Below are positions 43,377 through 50,702 of a stretch of DNA of 64,000 bases, piece by piece. Source of the DNA: Flavobacterium sp. UBA6135 (GTDB lineage Bacteria; Bacteroidota; Bacteroidia; Flavobacteriales; Flavobacteriaceae); contig NZ_DIVJ01000048.1 in assembly GCF_002428305.1 (NCBI RefSeq), positions 104,174 through 168,173 on the forward strand, given 5' to 3'. The notes beneath the pieces are model-generated. The model was not told the DNA's origin, did no database searches, and saw only the letters and a program-made list of their open reading frames with translations. The stretch's first letter is position 1. Each line of letters starts with the position of its first letter. The translations under genes and the position numbers were made by a program.

Positions 43377-43381
43377 AAAGC

Positions 43382-43418
43382 AAAAAACCCAAACGTTTCT
43401 TTTTCGTTTGGGTTTTTT
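43382..43418. terminator. Bidirectional terminator between the AsmA-like gene and the YceI gene
   Basis: Strong stem AAACCCAAACG/CGTTTGGGTTT with a nine-base loop and T-runs on both strands. It lies between two convergent genes. Confidence 0.8.
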
Positions 43419-43435
43419 TATGAAACTAACTAACA

Positions 43436-43960
43436 CTATTGGGTATATAAATTTATAAATAGTTCTATTTCTTCTCCAACTTTAATGGCTCCACCCATTT
43501 TTTTTGGTGGTGTTAATTCAAAATCACTAAAGTTTAAAGTGATAGTACCATGCAATCTGTTTTGATTGATTTTTAGAGGAAGGTTTTTGTAAACTCTCTG
43601 TTTACCAACCAATTTTAAAATAAGATCACAACTGTATTGATTATTTTTATTTTTAAAGTTTGATAATTCAATTTCTATTTGTGGAAACTCTTTTTCTTTA
43701 AGTGTTTTTCTAAAATCATGGTTTAAGATAAAGTTTCCGCAACCAAACTTTTTTACAGGAATTGAATGTGAAATTACATTCGACTTTTGTGTTCCATTAA
43801 AATACAGCGTGTCTTTAGTGTTCATATCATAATTACATTCAAAACCTCCAATTGAAGTAGTACCTCTAACAATAAACTGTTTTGTACTGACCAACAGAAA
43901 ATCTTTAGGTGTTGAAAACAGTGTTACTGTTATCATTAATATGAGACTAAAAACACGCAT
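43436..43960 (-). CDS. YceI family protein (divergent)
   Basis: A 174-residue secreted protein with a signal peptide at about residues 1-17. The lipocalin-like YceI beta-barrel pattern is recognisable from its start (VSTKQFIVRGTTSIGGFECNYD) and its end (HGTITLNFSDFELTPPKKMGGAIKVGEEIELFINLY). It is less typical than the upstream copy and has two extra Cys. YceI proteins bind isoprenoid-like lipids, and the physiological role is open. It is last in a three-gene minus-strand unit, 15 bases after a porin-like gene. Confidence 0.82.
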   Translation of the reverse strand: MRVFSLILMITVTLFSTPKDFLLVSTKQFIVRGTTSIGGFECNYDMNTKDTLYFNGTQKSNVISHSIPVKKFGCGNFILNHDFRKTLKEKEFPQIEIELSNFKNKNNQYSCDLILKLVGKQRVYKNLPLKINQNRLHGTITLNFSDFELTPPKKMGGAIKVGEEIELFINLYTQ

Positions 43961-43975
43961 CTTTTTTGTAATTTG

Positions 43976-45262
43976 TTAGAAAGATATTACAGCTTCTGCA
44001 ACAAATCCATGAAATTTACCTTCATTAAAAATACTGGTTTTTGCATAACCATCATACTTTTGATTCACATATTCTAATTTCATTAAAATATTTTTTGTCA
44101 TAAACCAACCGGCACCAAGATTAAATCGAGTTACATCAATATCATCATTGGTTACTGTTTCTCCTGAAACGTTATTATATCTACCTGCAACGTATAGGTT
44201 CTCATTGTTGCCAAAGCGATAGATTAATTCTGCTCCAATTTGTTGAAAGTTTCTTTCGTCAGTTTCTGCTTTATTTTTACCATTTACAGTTTCATACATT
44301 CCAAAGAATTCTAAACCTTTATATTTCAAGAATGGATTAAACATAATAGCAGTCAATTCATTATTAAAACCAGGGGCTACTAATCCTGAAGAAAAGTTGC
44401 CTGCTGAAGTAGCTAATGTATTTTCCATTACAAAATAATATCTTGAACCTGCACGGTCACCACCATATAGATACGTTCTTTGAGATTGTGCTGTGTTATA
44501 TAACGAACCTGTTAAACGGAATCTTAAATCATCATTAATTTGTTTGTCATAACCAAATTTTGCCATTACAGAAGGACTTGTTACACCCGGAGCATTTGCC
44601 GTTTGGTTTAACTTACCGTTTGTAGCACCAAGCATACCGATCCATCCATTTCTTCTATAATATACTTCTGCACCAACTTCTGTTGTAAAAGCATCCATGA
44701 TATAATTTCCAACAAATGGATTGTATAAAGCTTGAGCATTATCAGAACGTCTGAAATGAGCATCACCATAATTGTTTTCCATATGTCCTATTTTGATAGT
44801 TATATATTTCATAGCATCTTCCATAAAACCGGGACGAATAAATTCTAATTTATCAAATTGAATGTAACCTCCTTTTACATAAGGTTCCGGATGGTGACGA
44901 GAAGAAAGATACGTGCGTAAGTGTAAATTTACACCATCATAAAGTGCCACATCAATATCAAAATTTGCGGTAGCTAAGTTGAAGTTGTTCCCTAATGCTA
45001 CCAATTGGTTTGTGTTAACATTGTTCACATTCAAAACCGGATCAGCATTATTTTCATGGTCTAATGCTTGATATTGAAGAGCAAATGCTCCACCTATTCT
45101 AACTTTTACTTGATCAAAAGTTGTAGCTGTGTCTTTTGGGGCTTCAAACATGGAAAGTCCTGTTTTATCATAAGGACGCCAATTGTCCAATTGATATTGT
45201 TGTTTTTGTGCTATTGCCAAAGTACTAAACAATACTAAGGCAGTTGTGATTAAATTTTTCAT
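43976..45262 (-). CDS. Outer membrane porin-like beta-barrel protein
   Basis: A 428-residue protein with a signal peptide (MKNLITTALVLFSTLAIA, cut before QKQQYQ). The rest alternates aromatic and polar residues as in a porin barrel and ends in Phe (FVAEAVISF). Segments such as KVRIGGAFALQYQALDHEN, LHLRTYLSSRHHPEPYVKGG and KYITIKIGHMENNYGDAHFRR resemble phosphate-selective-type porins. The substrate is not determined. It is flanked on both sides by YceI genes in the same direction, which suggests a joint envelope function. Confidence 0.8.
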   Translation of the reverse strand: MKNLITTALVLFSTLAIAQKQQYQLDNWRPYDKTGLSMFEAPKDTATTFDQVKVRIGGAFALQYQALDHENNADPVLNVNNVNTNQLVALGNNFNLATANFDIDVALYDGVNLHLRTYLSSRHHPEPYVKGGYIQFDKLEFIRPGFMEDAMKYITIKIGHMENNYGDAHFRRSDNAQALYNPFVGNYIMDAFTTEVGAEVYYRRNGWIGMLGATNGKLNQTANAPGVTSPSVMAKFGYDKQINDDLRFRLTGSLYNTAQSQRTYLYGGDRAGSRYYFVMENTLATSAGNFSSGLVAPGFNNELTAIMFNPFLKYKGLEFFGMYETVNGKNKAETDERNFQQIGAELIYRFGNNENLYVAGRYNNVSGETVTNDDIDVTRFNLGAGWFMTKNILMKLEYVNQKYDGYAKTSIFNEGKFHGFVAEAVISF

Positions 45263-45294
45263 TTTTAAATTAATTTAAGAGGTTGTTTTGAGAA

Positions 45295-45864
45295 TTATTT
45301 GAATTTTACTATAAAACTTATTTTTACATCATTGCCTGTTTTTACGGTTCCCATTAAAGCAGTTGGTGGTGTAATATCGTAATCGGTCAATTTAAAGGCA
45401 TAAGTCCCTTCAAAAACGGATTGTCCTGATACAGCTGTTTCTTTAATTTTTAAGGTTACTGATTTTGAGACTCCGGCTATGTTGAATGTTCCGTTAAAAT
45501 TCCAAGTACCATCTGCATTCTTGGAGGCTGATTTTAAATCGAACTTAACGGTTTTAAATTGATTGGTTTTTAACGCTTTATATGCATTTTTATCCATTCC
45601 ACCTTTACCGCTTTTAATACTTTCTGCCGGCATTTCAACCACTAATGAATTTATGGTTGTAATTTTATTGCCTTCAAAAGTCGCATCAAGTTTTCCTGTT
45701 GCTGTTTCTGACACCATATCCCAGTCATGTAAACTGGAAGTTCCGGATATTTTTAACTGTGGTTTTGCATCAAGTTGAAAAGTTTTCTGTGCAAAACTTA
45801 AGGAAGTTGTTACTAAAAATAGTAATAACATAAATCCTTTTACTGAGTTGAATAATTGTAACAT
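45295..45864 (-). CDS. YceI family protein
   Basis: A 189-residue secreted protein with a signal peptide at about residues 1-25 (ending LSFAQ). The YceI fold is clear: QLDAKPQLKISGTSSLHDWD, a central MPAESIKSGKGGMDKNAYKA, the FNGTFNIAGVSKSVTLKIK segment, and a closing KLTDYDITPPTALMGTVKTG. Members bind polyisoprenoids in a lipocalin-like pocket. It is the first gene of the YceI-porin-YceI unit, 32 bases before the porin-like gene. Confidence 0.92.
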   Translation of the reverse strand: MLQLFNSVKGFMLLLFLVTTSLSFAQKTFQLDAKPQLKISGTSSLHDWDMVSETATGKLDATFEGNKITTINSLVVEMPAESIKSGKGGMDKNAYKALKTNQFKTVKFDLKSASKNADGTWNFNGTFNIAGVSKSVTLKIKETAVSGQSVFEGTYAFKLTDYDITPPTALMGTVKTGNDVKISFIVKFK

Positions 45865-45996
45865 AATATCGAGGTTTTGAATTATGGTACAAATTTCCGT
45901 CTGTTAAGGGAGAAAAAACATGACGAATATCAGTCTTTTAAAAGAATTTTATATTTTAATTCATGTAAAACGTTTCGAAAACGATATAGTTAAAAA

Positions 45997-46821
45997 TTAT
46001 AATTGAAATTTTACAACATAGCCTTCAAAGGTTCTAATATTAAAAACAGTTCCATCTTGAAACAATAAATACTGTCCTTTGATTCCTGATAGTCTTCCTT
46101 GAAAGTTTGGTGATTTATCCAAATTTAAACTAGTCACTTTTTTTGGATATTCTAAAACCGGATAATGAAGTTCATACAATTTTGAATTGTTTTCAGAAAA
46201 ATATTCTTGTACTTCGTCCGGTAAATACTGTTTTGTTTTTAACCGTTGTTGAACTAAATCCAACTGAGTCACTTCATTTTTAAGCATTTTTTGCCAGTTG
46301 GTTTTATCAGCATATTGATTTTTTAAAGCAACTTCAGTAATTCCGGCCAAATAACGATTAGGAACTTCAACAATTGGGATGGCTTGTATGGCTCCTTGAT
46401 CAATCCATCGTGTTGGCACTTGTGTGCCACGAGTAACACCAACTTTTATTTCACTTGATAAGGCTAAATATACAATATGGGGTTGCAATTGTACTCTTTT
46501 TTCATACGTCAAATCACGATCTTCAATGTCTAAATGTGCTGTGCTTAATTCGGGTTTCATAATCCAATCCCCAACTGCCGCACTCGACATAAAGCAATCA
46601 TAACAAAATCCTTGACGGAAAATTTTCTTTTTCTTATTACAATTCAAGCATTGATATCCTTGAAACGAAATTTCAATTTCTTTGTCAAGCAATTGATTAA
46701 CATTTAAAAAACTATTTTCAAACACCAAATAATATTGAATTGGATTTGCAAATTCAGTTTGCATTTTGGTAAGAACACCTTCGTATGTCATTGCTTGTAA
46801 AGTTTTAAAATTTAGCATCAA
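45997..46821 (-). CDS. DUF2797 domain protein with zinc-binding cysteines
   Basis: A 274-residue cytoplasmic protein. A four-Cys zinc knuckle lies near residues 55-77 (YQCLNCNKKKKIFRQGFCYDC). The following segment HIVYLALSSEIKVGVTRGTQ with RWIDQGA is reminiscent of the GIY-YIG nuclease core, a resemblance I note without claiming activity. The match to DUF2797 is by overall pattern, and the function is unknown. The start may be the first or second Met (positions 46821 or 46818), or a later one. The gene is divergent from the GH3 gene. Confidence 0.82.
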   Translation of the reverse strand: MMLNFKTLQAMTYEGVLTKMQTEFANPIQYYLVFENSFLNVNQLLDKEIEISFQGYQCLNCNKKKKIFRQGFCYDCFMSSAAVGDWIMKPELSTAHLDIEDRDLTYEKRVQLQPHIVYLALSSEIKVGVTRGTQVPTRWIDQGAIQAIPIVEVPNRYLAGITEVALKNQYADKTNWQKMLKNEVTQLDLVQQRLKTKQYLPDEVQEYFSENNSKLYELHYPVLEYPKKVTSLNLDKSPNFQGRLSGIKGQYLLFQDGTVFNIRTFEGYVVKFQL

Positions 46822-46826
46822 CGTTT

Positions 46827-46846
46827 AACAAAATTTGTTATTTTTG
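46827..46846 (+). promoter_or_regulatory. Palindrome and -7 box upstream of the GH3 gene
   Basis: The 13-base palindrome AACAAAATTTGTT (46827-46839) leads directly into TATTTTTG (46839-46846), 73 bases before the ATG. It could be a repressor site at the promoter. Confidence 0.35.
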
Positions 46847-46918
46847 ATGAAGTCGTAAAGTTAGGTTTTGTGTTTTCAATATTCAAATCAAACGATGACA
46901 ATTTAAATATCGAAATTA

Positions 46919-48442
46919 ATGCCACTACCAATAATAAATTCTATAGCTACTTGGATTTTAAAAAAACGATTCCATCAAATTGAATTGTTTATTAAATATC
47001 CTAATGAGGTACAAGAAGAATTGTTATTCAACTTATTAAAAACGGCAGAAAATACCGTTTTAGGCAGACAGTATGATTTTAATTCCATAAAAACGTATGA
47101 AGCTTTTTCAGAACGTGTTCCCGTTTCAAGTTATGAAGAATTAGAATCCATGATTGAACAAACCCGCTGTGGTATGCAAAATATTTTCTGGCCAAGTCAA
47201 ATAAAATGGTTTGCAAAATCGAGCGGAACGACTAATGCAAAAAGTAAATTTATTCCGGTTAGCAGTGAAGCTCTGGAAAATTGTCACTATAAAGCAAGTA
47301 AAGATTTGTTGAGTTTGTATTTAAACAACAACGAAGATTCTAAATTATTTGTTGGAAAAAGTCTGCGTTTAGGAGGAAGTAAAGAATTGTATCAGGATAA
47401 TAATACTTTCTTTGGCGATTTATCTGCCATTTTAATTGATAACATGCCTATTTGGGCAGAATTCAGCTCCACACCAAGCAATCGGGTTTCTTTAATGGGT
47501 AATTGGGAAGTAAAACTACAAGCTATTATTGAAGAAACCATTCAGGAAGATGTTACCAGTTTAGCAGGTGTTCCGTCATGGATGTTGGTTTTATTAAACA
47601 AAGCATTAGAAGTTACTGAAAAAAATACAATTCATGAAATATGGCCAAACGCAGAAGTATATTTTCACGGTGGTGTAAGTTTTGACCCGTATCGCGATCA
47701 ATACAAAAAATTATTCCCGAAAAAAGATTTCAATTATTATGAAATTTACAACGCCTCAGAAGGTTTTTTTGCCATTCAAGACCAAAATAACAGCAATGAA
47801 CTTTTGTTGATGCTGGATTATGGAATTTTCTATGAGTTTATTCCATTGGACACCTATGGAAAACCAAATCAAAAAATCATTAGACTAGCAGAGGTTGAGT
47901 TAGACAAAAACTACGCCTTAGTCATTACAACTAATTCCGGTTTGTGGCGTTATTCAATTGGAGATACGGTTAGGTTTACTTCCTTGAATCCGTATCGAAT
48001 TCGAGTTACGGGAAGAACCAAACATCATATTAATGTATTTGGTGAAGAATTAATGGTAGAAAACACAGATCAAGCCATTGCAAGAGCTTGCGAACTCACA
48101 CAAAATGAAGTGGTGGATTACACGGTTGCTCCAATTTTCATGAAGGACAAAGAAAAAGGAGCACACGAATGGATGATTGAATTTAAATATCCACCAAAAG
48201 ATTTAGCCCTTTTCAGTAGTTTGTTGGACCAATGCATTCAGGATGTGAATTCGGATTATGAAGCCAAACGATACAACAACATGACGCTAAATCAACTTAA
48301 AGTAAATGTGGCCAGACAAGGTTTGTTTTATGATTGGTTAAAAGAAAATGACAAGTTAGGCGGGCAACATAAAATTCCGAGGTTATCCAACGAAAGAACC
48401 TATTTGGAACAATTGAAAAGTATGCAAATTATTTCGATATGA
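46919..48442 (+). CDS. GH3 family acyl-acid-amido synthetase-like protein
   Basis: A 507-residue adenylate-forming enzyme of the GH3 family, best known from plants where members conjugate auxin or jasmonate to amino acids. Visible: WFAKSSGTTNAKSKFIPVS (ATP-binding motif), FHGGVSFDPYRDQYKKLFP, YNASEGFFAIQD (second motif), and GLWRYSIGDTVRFTSLNPYRIRVTGRTKH (hinge and third motif). All motifs needed for adenylation appear intact. Bacterial substrates are unknown. Its stop overlaps the ATG of a tiny lipoprotein gene (ATGA). A TATTTTTG box lies at 46839-46846. Confidence 0.9.
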   Translation: MPLPIINSIATWILKKRFHQIELFIKYPNEVQEELLFNLLKTAENTVLGRQYDFNSIKTYEAFSERVPVSSYEELESMIEQTRCGMQNIFWPSQIKWFAKSSGTTNAKSKFIPVSSEALENCHYKASKDLLSLYLNNNEDSKLFVGKSLRLGGSKELYQDNNTFFGDLSAILIDNMPIWAEFSSTPSNRVSLMGNWEVKLQAIIEETIQEDVTSLAGVPSWMLVLLNKALEVTEKNTIHEIWPNAEVYFHGGVSFDPYRDQYKKLFPKKDFNYYEIYNASEGFFAIQDQNNSNELLLMLDYGIFYEFIPLDTYGKPNQKIIRLAEVELDKNYALVITTNSGLWRYSIGDTVRFTSLNPYRIRVTGRTKHHINVFGEELMVENTDQAIARACELTQNEVVDYTVAPIFMKDKEKGAHEWMIEFKYPPKDLALFSSLLDQCIQDVNSDYEAKRYNNMTLNQLKVNVARQGLFYDWLKENDKLGGQHKIPRLSNERTYLEQLKSMQIISI

Positions 48443-48621
48443 AAAAAGTACATTTTTATTTTTTAGGTATTCTATTTTTAATTTCGCTTTCAAGTTGCGG
48501 ACCAAAACGATTAGGGTGTGGCCCCGGTAGATGTCACATAGAGAACCCAACAATAGAAAAACAAAAAAATCCTGAAACGATAATTTCAGGATTTTTGTGC
48601 AACTATACTGTTTTAGTTTAA
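48439..48621 (+). CDS. Tiny Cys-rich lipoprotein, 3' end overlapping a terminator
   Basis: A 60-residue protein with a lipoprotein signal (FLISLSSC, Cys at about residue 20) and a short mature part with a Cys/Gly-rich motif GPKRLGCGPGRCH. The ATG overlaps the GH3 stop (ATGA), so translation is probably coupled. The codons for the last about 18 residues include a terminator-like hairpin, and the stop lies 25 bases past it, overlapping the clpX stop by four bases. The C-terminal residues may therefore be missing from most transcripts. Confidence 0.65.
   Translation: MKKVHFYFLGILFLISLSSCGPKRLGCGPGRCHIENPTIEKQKNPETIISGFLCNYTVLV
48565..48596. terminator. Bidirectional terminator at the GH3 unit/clpX convergence
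   Basis: 13-bp perfect stem AAAAATCCTGAAA/TTTCAGGATTTTT with a six-base loop and T-runs on both strands. It lies about 20 bases past the clpX stop on the minus strand and inside the tiny lipoprotein gene on the plus strand. Confidence 0.75.
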
Positions 48622-49850
48622 GAAACTGCTTTCAGCCTTTTCAACAAGTTCTTGTCTAGCGAATGCTCTGCATAATTTTTATCAATATGCAATTTCTTCT
48701 CATCACTACTTGGCAATTCAAACATCGCATCATTTAGAATGGCTTCACAAAGCGAACGAAGTCCTCTTGCTCCTAATTTATATTCTAAAGCTTTTTCTAC
48801 AATAAAATTGAGTGCTTCCTCATCAATGGTAAATGTAACACCATCCATCAAAAACAGCTTTTGATACTGTTTGATTAAAGCATTTTTTGGTTCGGTTAAA
48901 ATAGCTCGTAAAGCATCTCTATCCAAAGGATCCATATACGTTAGAACCGGTAATCTACCAATAATCTCAGGAATCAAACCAAAATCTTTTACGTCTTTTG
49001 GTATGATATACTGCAATAAATTATCCTTATCAATTTTATCTAAATTAGCCGAAGCACTATATCCTACCGCTTGTCTGTTCAATCGTTTTGATATCACTTT
49101 ATCAATTCCGTCAAAAGCACCACCGGCTATGAATAGAATATTTTGTGTATTGACTTCAATAAATTTTTGATCCGGATGTTTTCTGCCTCCTTTTGGCGGC
49201 ACATTTACCACTGTTCCTTCTAATAATTTAAGTAAGGCTTGTTGCACTCCTTCACCCGAAACATCCCGAGTAATGGATGGATTATCGCTTTTTCTGGCAA
49301 TTTTATCAATTTCATCAATAAATACAATACCGCGTTCCGCTTTTGCTACATCATAATCGGCAACTTGAAGCAATCGGGTCAGTATACTTTCCACATCTTC
49401 ACCAACATAACCTGCTTCTGTTAAAACGGTAGCATCAACTATAGTCAACGGAACATTCAACATCTTTGCAATAGTTTTAGCTACCAATGTTTTTCCGGTT
49501 CCGGTTTCTCCAACCATCAGAATGTTGCTTTTTTCAATTTCAACCTCTTCATCGTTTTGCTTTTGCATCAATCTTTTGTAGTGATTGTAAACTGCAACTG
49601 CCAAAACTTTTTTTGTTTGTTCTTGTCCAATTACATATTGATCAAGAAATGTTCTGATTTCAAGTGGTTTTTTCAACACCAAATCACCCAAATTCCCCTG
49701 TGTTTTGGAAGTTTTCAATTCTTCCATAACAATCCCATGTGCTTGTTCAATGCAACGATCACAAATATGTGCATCAATTCCTGCAATCAACAGACTGGTC
49801 TCGGGTTTTTTTCTTCCGCAGAAGGAACATTCTAAAATTTCTTTTGCCAT
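48618..49850 (-). CDS. clpX: ATP-dependent Clp protease ATP-binding subunit ClpX
   Basis: AAA+ unfoldase (410 residues) that feeds substrates to ClpP. The N-terminal zinc-binding domain is present with four Cys (CSFCGRKKPE ... CDRC, residues 8-36). The ATPase core has Walker A GETGTGKT, Walker B IVFIDEIDKI, the pore loop in GYVGED, and the ClpX-specific SGEGVQQALLKLLEG. The ClpP-docking IGF-type loop would lie between LNRQAVGYSA and the following helix. It is downstream of clpP, separated by a heptamer-repeat hairpin. Confidence 0.97.
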   Translation of the reverse strand: MAKEILECSFCGRKKPETSLLIAGIDAHICDRCIEQAHGIVMEELKTSKTQGNLGDLVLKKPLEIRTFLDQYVIGQEQTKKVLAVAVYNHYKRLMQKQNDEEVEIEKSNILMVGETGTGKTLVAKTIAKMLNVPLTIVDATVLTEAGYVGEDVESILTRLLQVADYDVAKAERGIVFIDEIDKIARKSDNPSITRDVSGEGVQQALLKLLEGTVVNVPPKGGRKHPDQKFIEVNTQNILFIAGGAFDGIDKVISKRLNRQAVGYSASANLDKIDKDNLLQYIIPKDVKDFGLIPEIIGRLPVLTYMDPLDRDALRAILTEPKNALIKQYQKLFLMDGVTFTIDEEALNFIVEKALEYKLGARGLRSLCEAILNDAMFELPSSDEKKLHIDKNYAEHSLDKNLLKRLKAVS

Positions 49851-49859
49851 TTCTACTAG

Positions 49860-49930
49860 TTAGAAGATGGAAGATGGAAGATGGAAGATGGAAAAAAACT
49901 TCCAACTTCTAACTTCCGGCTTCCAACTTT
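49860..49930. repeat. Heptamer-periodic inverted repeat in the clpP-clpX gap
   Basis: The left arm has four exact tandem copies of GAAGATG (49863-49890). The right arm has CTTC repeated every seven bases at 49899, 49906, 49913 and 49920 (CTTCCAA, CTTCTAA, CTTCCGG, CTTCCAA), the reverse complement of GAAG units. The two arms can fold into a long imperfect hairpin in the clpP-clpX mRNA. The motif type (period 7, GAAGNNN) recurs at galE and, with another unit, at 20248-20289. Confidence 0.7.
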
Positions 49931-50588
49931 ATTTTCTTCTTAATACTTCATCAATCATTCCATATTCTTTTGCTTCATCAGCAATCATCCAATAATCACG
50001 TTCTGAATCTTGGTATACTTTTTCAATACTTTGTCCGGAATGGTTTGCGATAATTTCATACAATTCATTTTTCAACTTCAACATCTCTTTTAAGTTGATT
50101 TCCATATCGGTTGCAACACCTTGTGCTCCTCCGGATGGTTGATGAATCATTACTCTTGAATGTGGTAATGCAGAACGTTTCCCTGCAGCTCCGGCACACA
50201 AAAGAACAGCTCCCATGGATGCTGCCATTCCTGTACAAATCGTAGCTACATCAGGCTTAACATATTGCATGGTATCATAAATCCCTAATCCGGCATAAAC
50301 ACTTCCACCGGGAGAATTGATATAAATTTGAATATCTTTTGATGCATCAACACTTTCTAAAAACAACAATTGAGCTTGGATAATGTTTGCAATATGATCA
50401 TCAACACCTGTGCCCAAAAAGATAATTCTGTCCATCATTAACCTTGAAAAAACATCTAACTGAGAAACGTTCAACTGGCGTTCCTCAATAATATAAGGTG
50501 TCATGCTTCCTACAATTTTATCATAATACATGCTATTCACACCGTGGTGTTTGGTAGCAAATTTTTTAAATTCTTTTCCGAAGTTCAT
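49929..50588 (-). CDS. clpP: ATP-dependent Clp protease proteolytic subunit ClpP
   Basis: Serine peptidase forming the barrel that degrades proteins unfolded by ClpX. From the ATG at 50588 the chain has about 220 residues. The catalytic Ser is in GMAASMGAVLL, the His in SRVMIHQPSGG, and the Asp lies further on in the usual position. YINSPGGSVYAGL is the oxyanion region. The frame is open to 50660, but the extra N-terminus is not family-like, so 50588 (MNFGKEFKKFA) is preferred. It lies between tig and clpX, the classical gene order. Confidence 0.95.
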   Translation of the reverse strand: MNFGKEFKKFATKHHGVNSMYYDKIVGSMTPYIIEERQLNVSQLDVFSRLMMDRIIFLGTGVDDHIANIIQAQLLFLESVDASKDIQIYINSPGGSVYAGLGIYDTMQYVKPDVATICTGMAASMGAVLLCAGAAGKRSALPHSRVMIHQPSGGAQGVATDMEINLKEMLKLKNELYEIIANHSGQSIEKVYQDSERDYWMIADEAKEYGMIDEVLRRK

Positions 50589-50646
50589 ATAGTATATACT
50601 TAAGGTTTTTACTGATTTAAAAACAAATTCTGAGTCAAGTTCAGAA

Positions 50647-50676
50647 TAAAAAAGCGTCAAACCTAAATTTGACGCT
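50647..50676 (-). terminator. Terminator between tig and clpP
   Basis: 9-bp stem AGCGTCAAA/TTTGACGCT with a six-base loop, followed on the minus strand by TTTTTTATT. A TATCTTTG box (50684-50677) directly precedes it on that strand. Confidence 0.7.
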
Positions 50677-50702
50677 CAAAGATACTGTTTTTTTTCAAAA
50701 AT

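Noticed and set aside
45997..46821. GIY-YIG nuclease call for the DUF2797 protein
   Set aside because: Only a weak resemblance (VYLAL ... KVGVTRG ... RW); catalytic residues could not be confirmed by eye, so it is left as DUF2797.
49239..49835. Open frames antisense to clpX
   Set aside because: Shadow frames of a conserved gene; no family-like motifs, no promoter, improbable Phe/Cys/Asn composition.
49860..49930. CRISPR-like array
   Set aside because: Seven-base tandem units without spacers, and no cas genes; it is a short tandem and inverted repeat.
50589..50660. Longer clpP start at 50660
   Set aside because: The extra 24 residues are not ClpP-like and lie next to the tig terminator hairpin.
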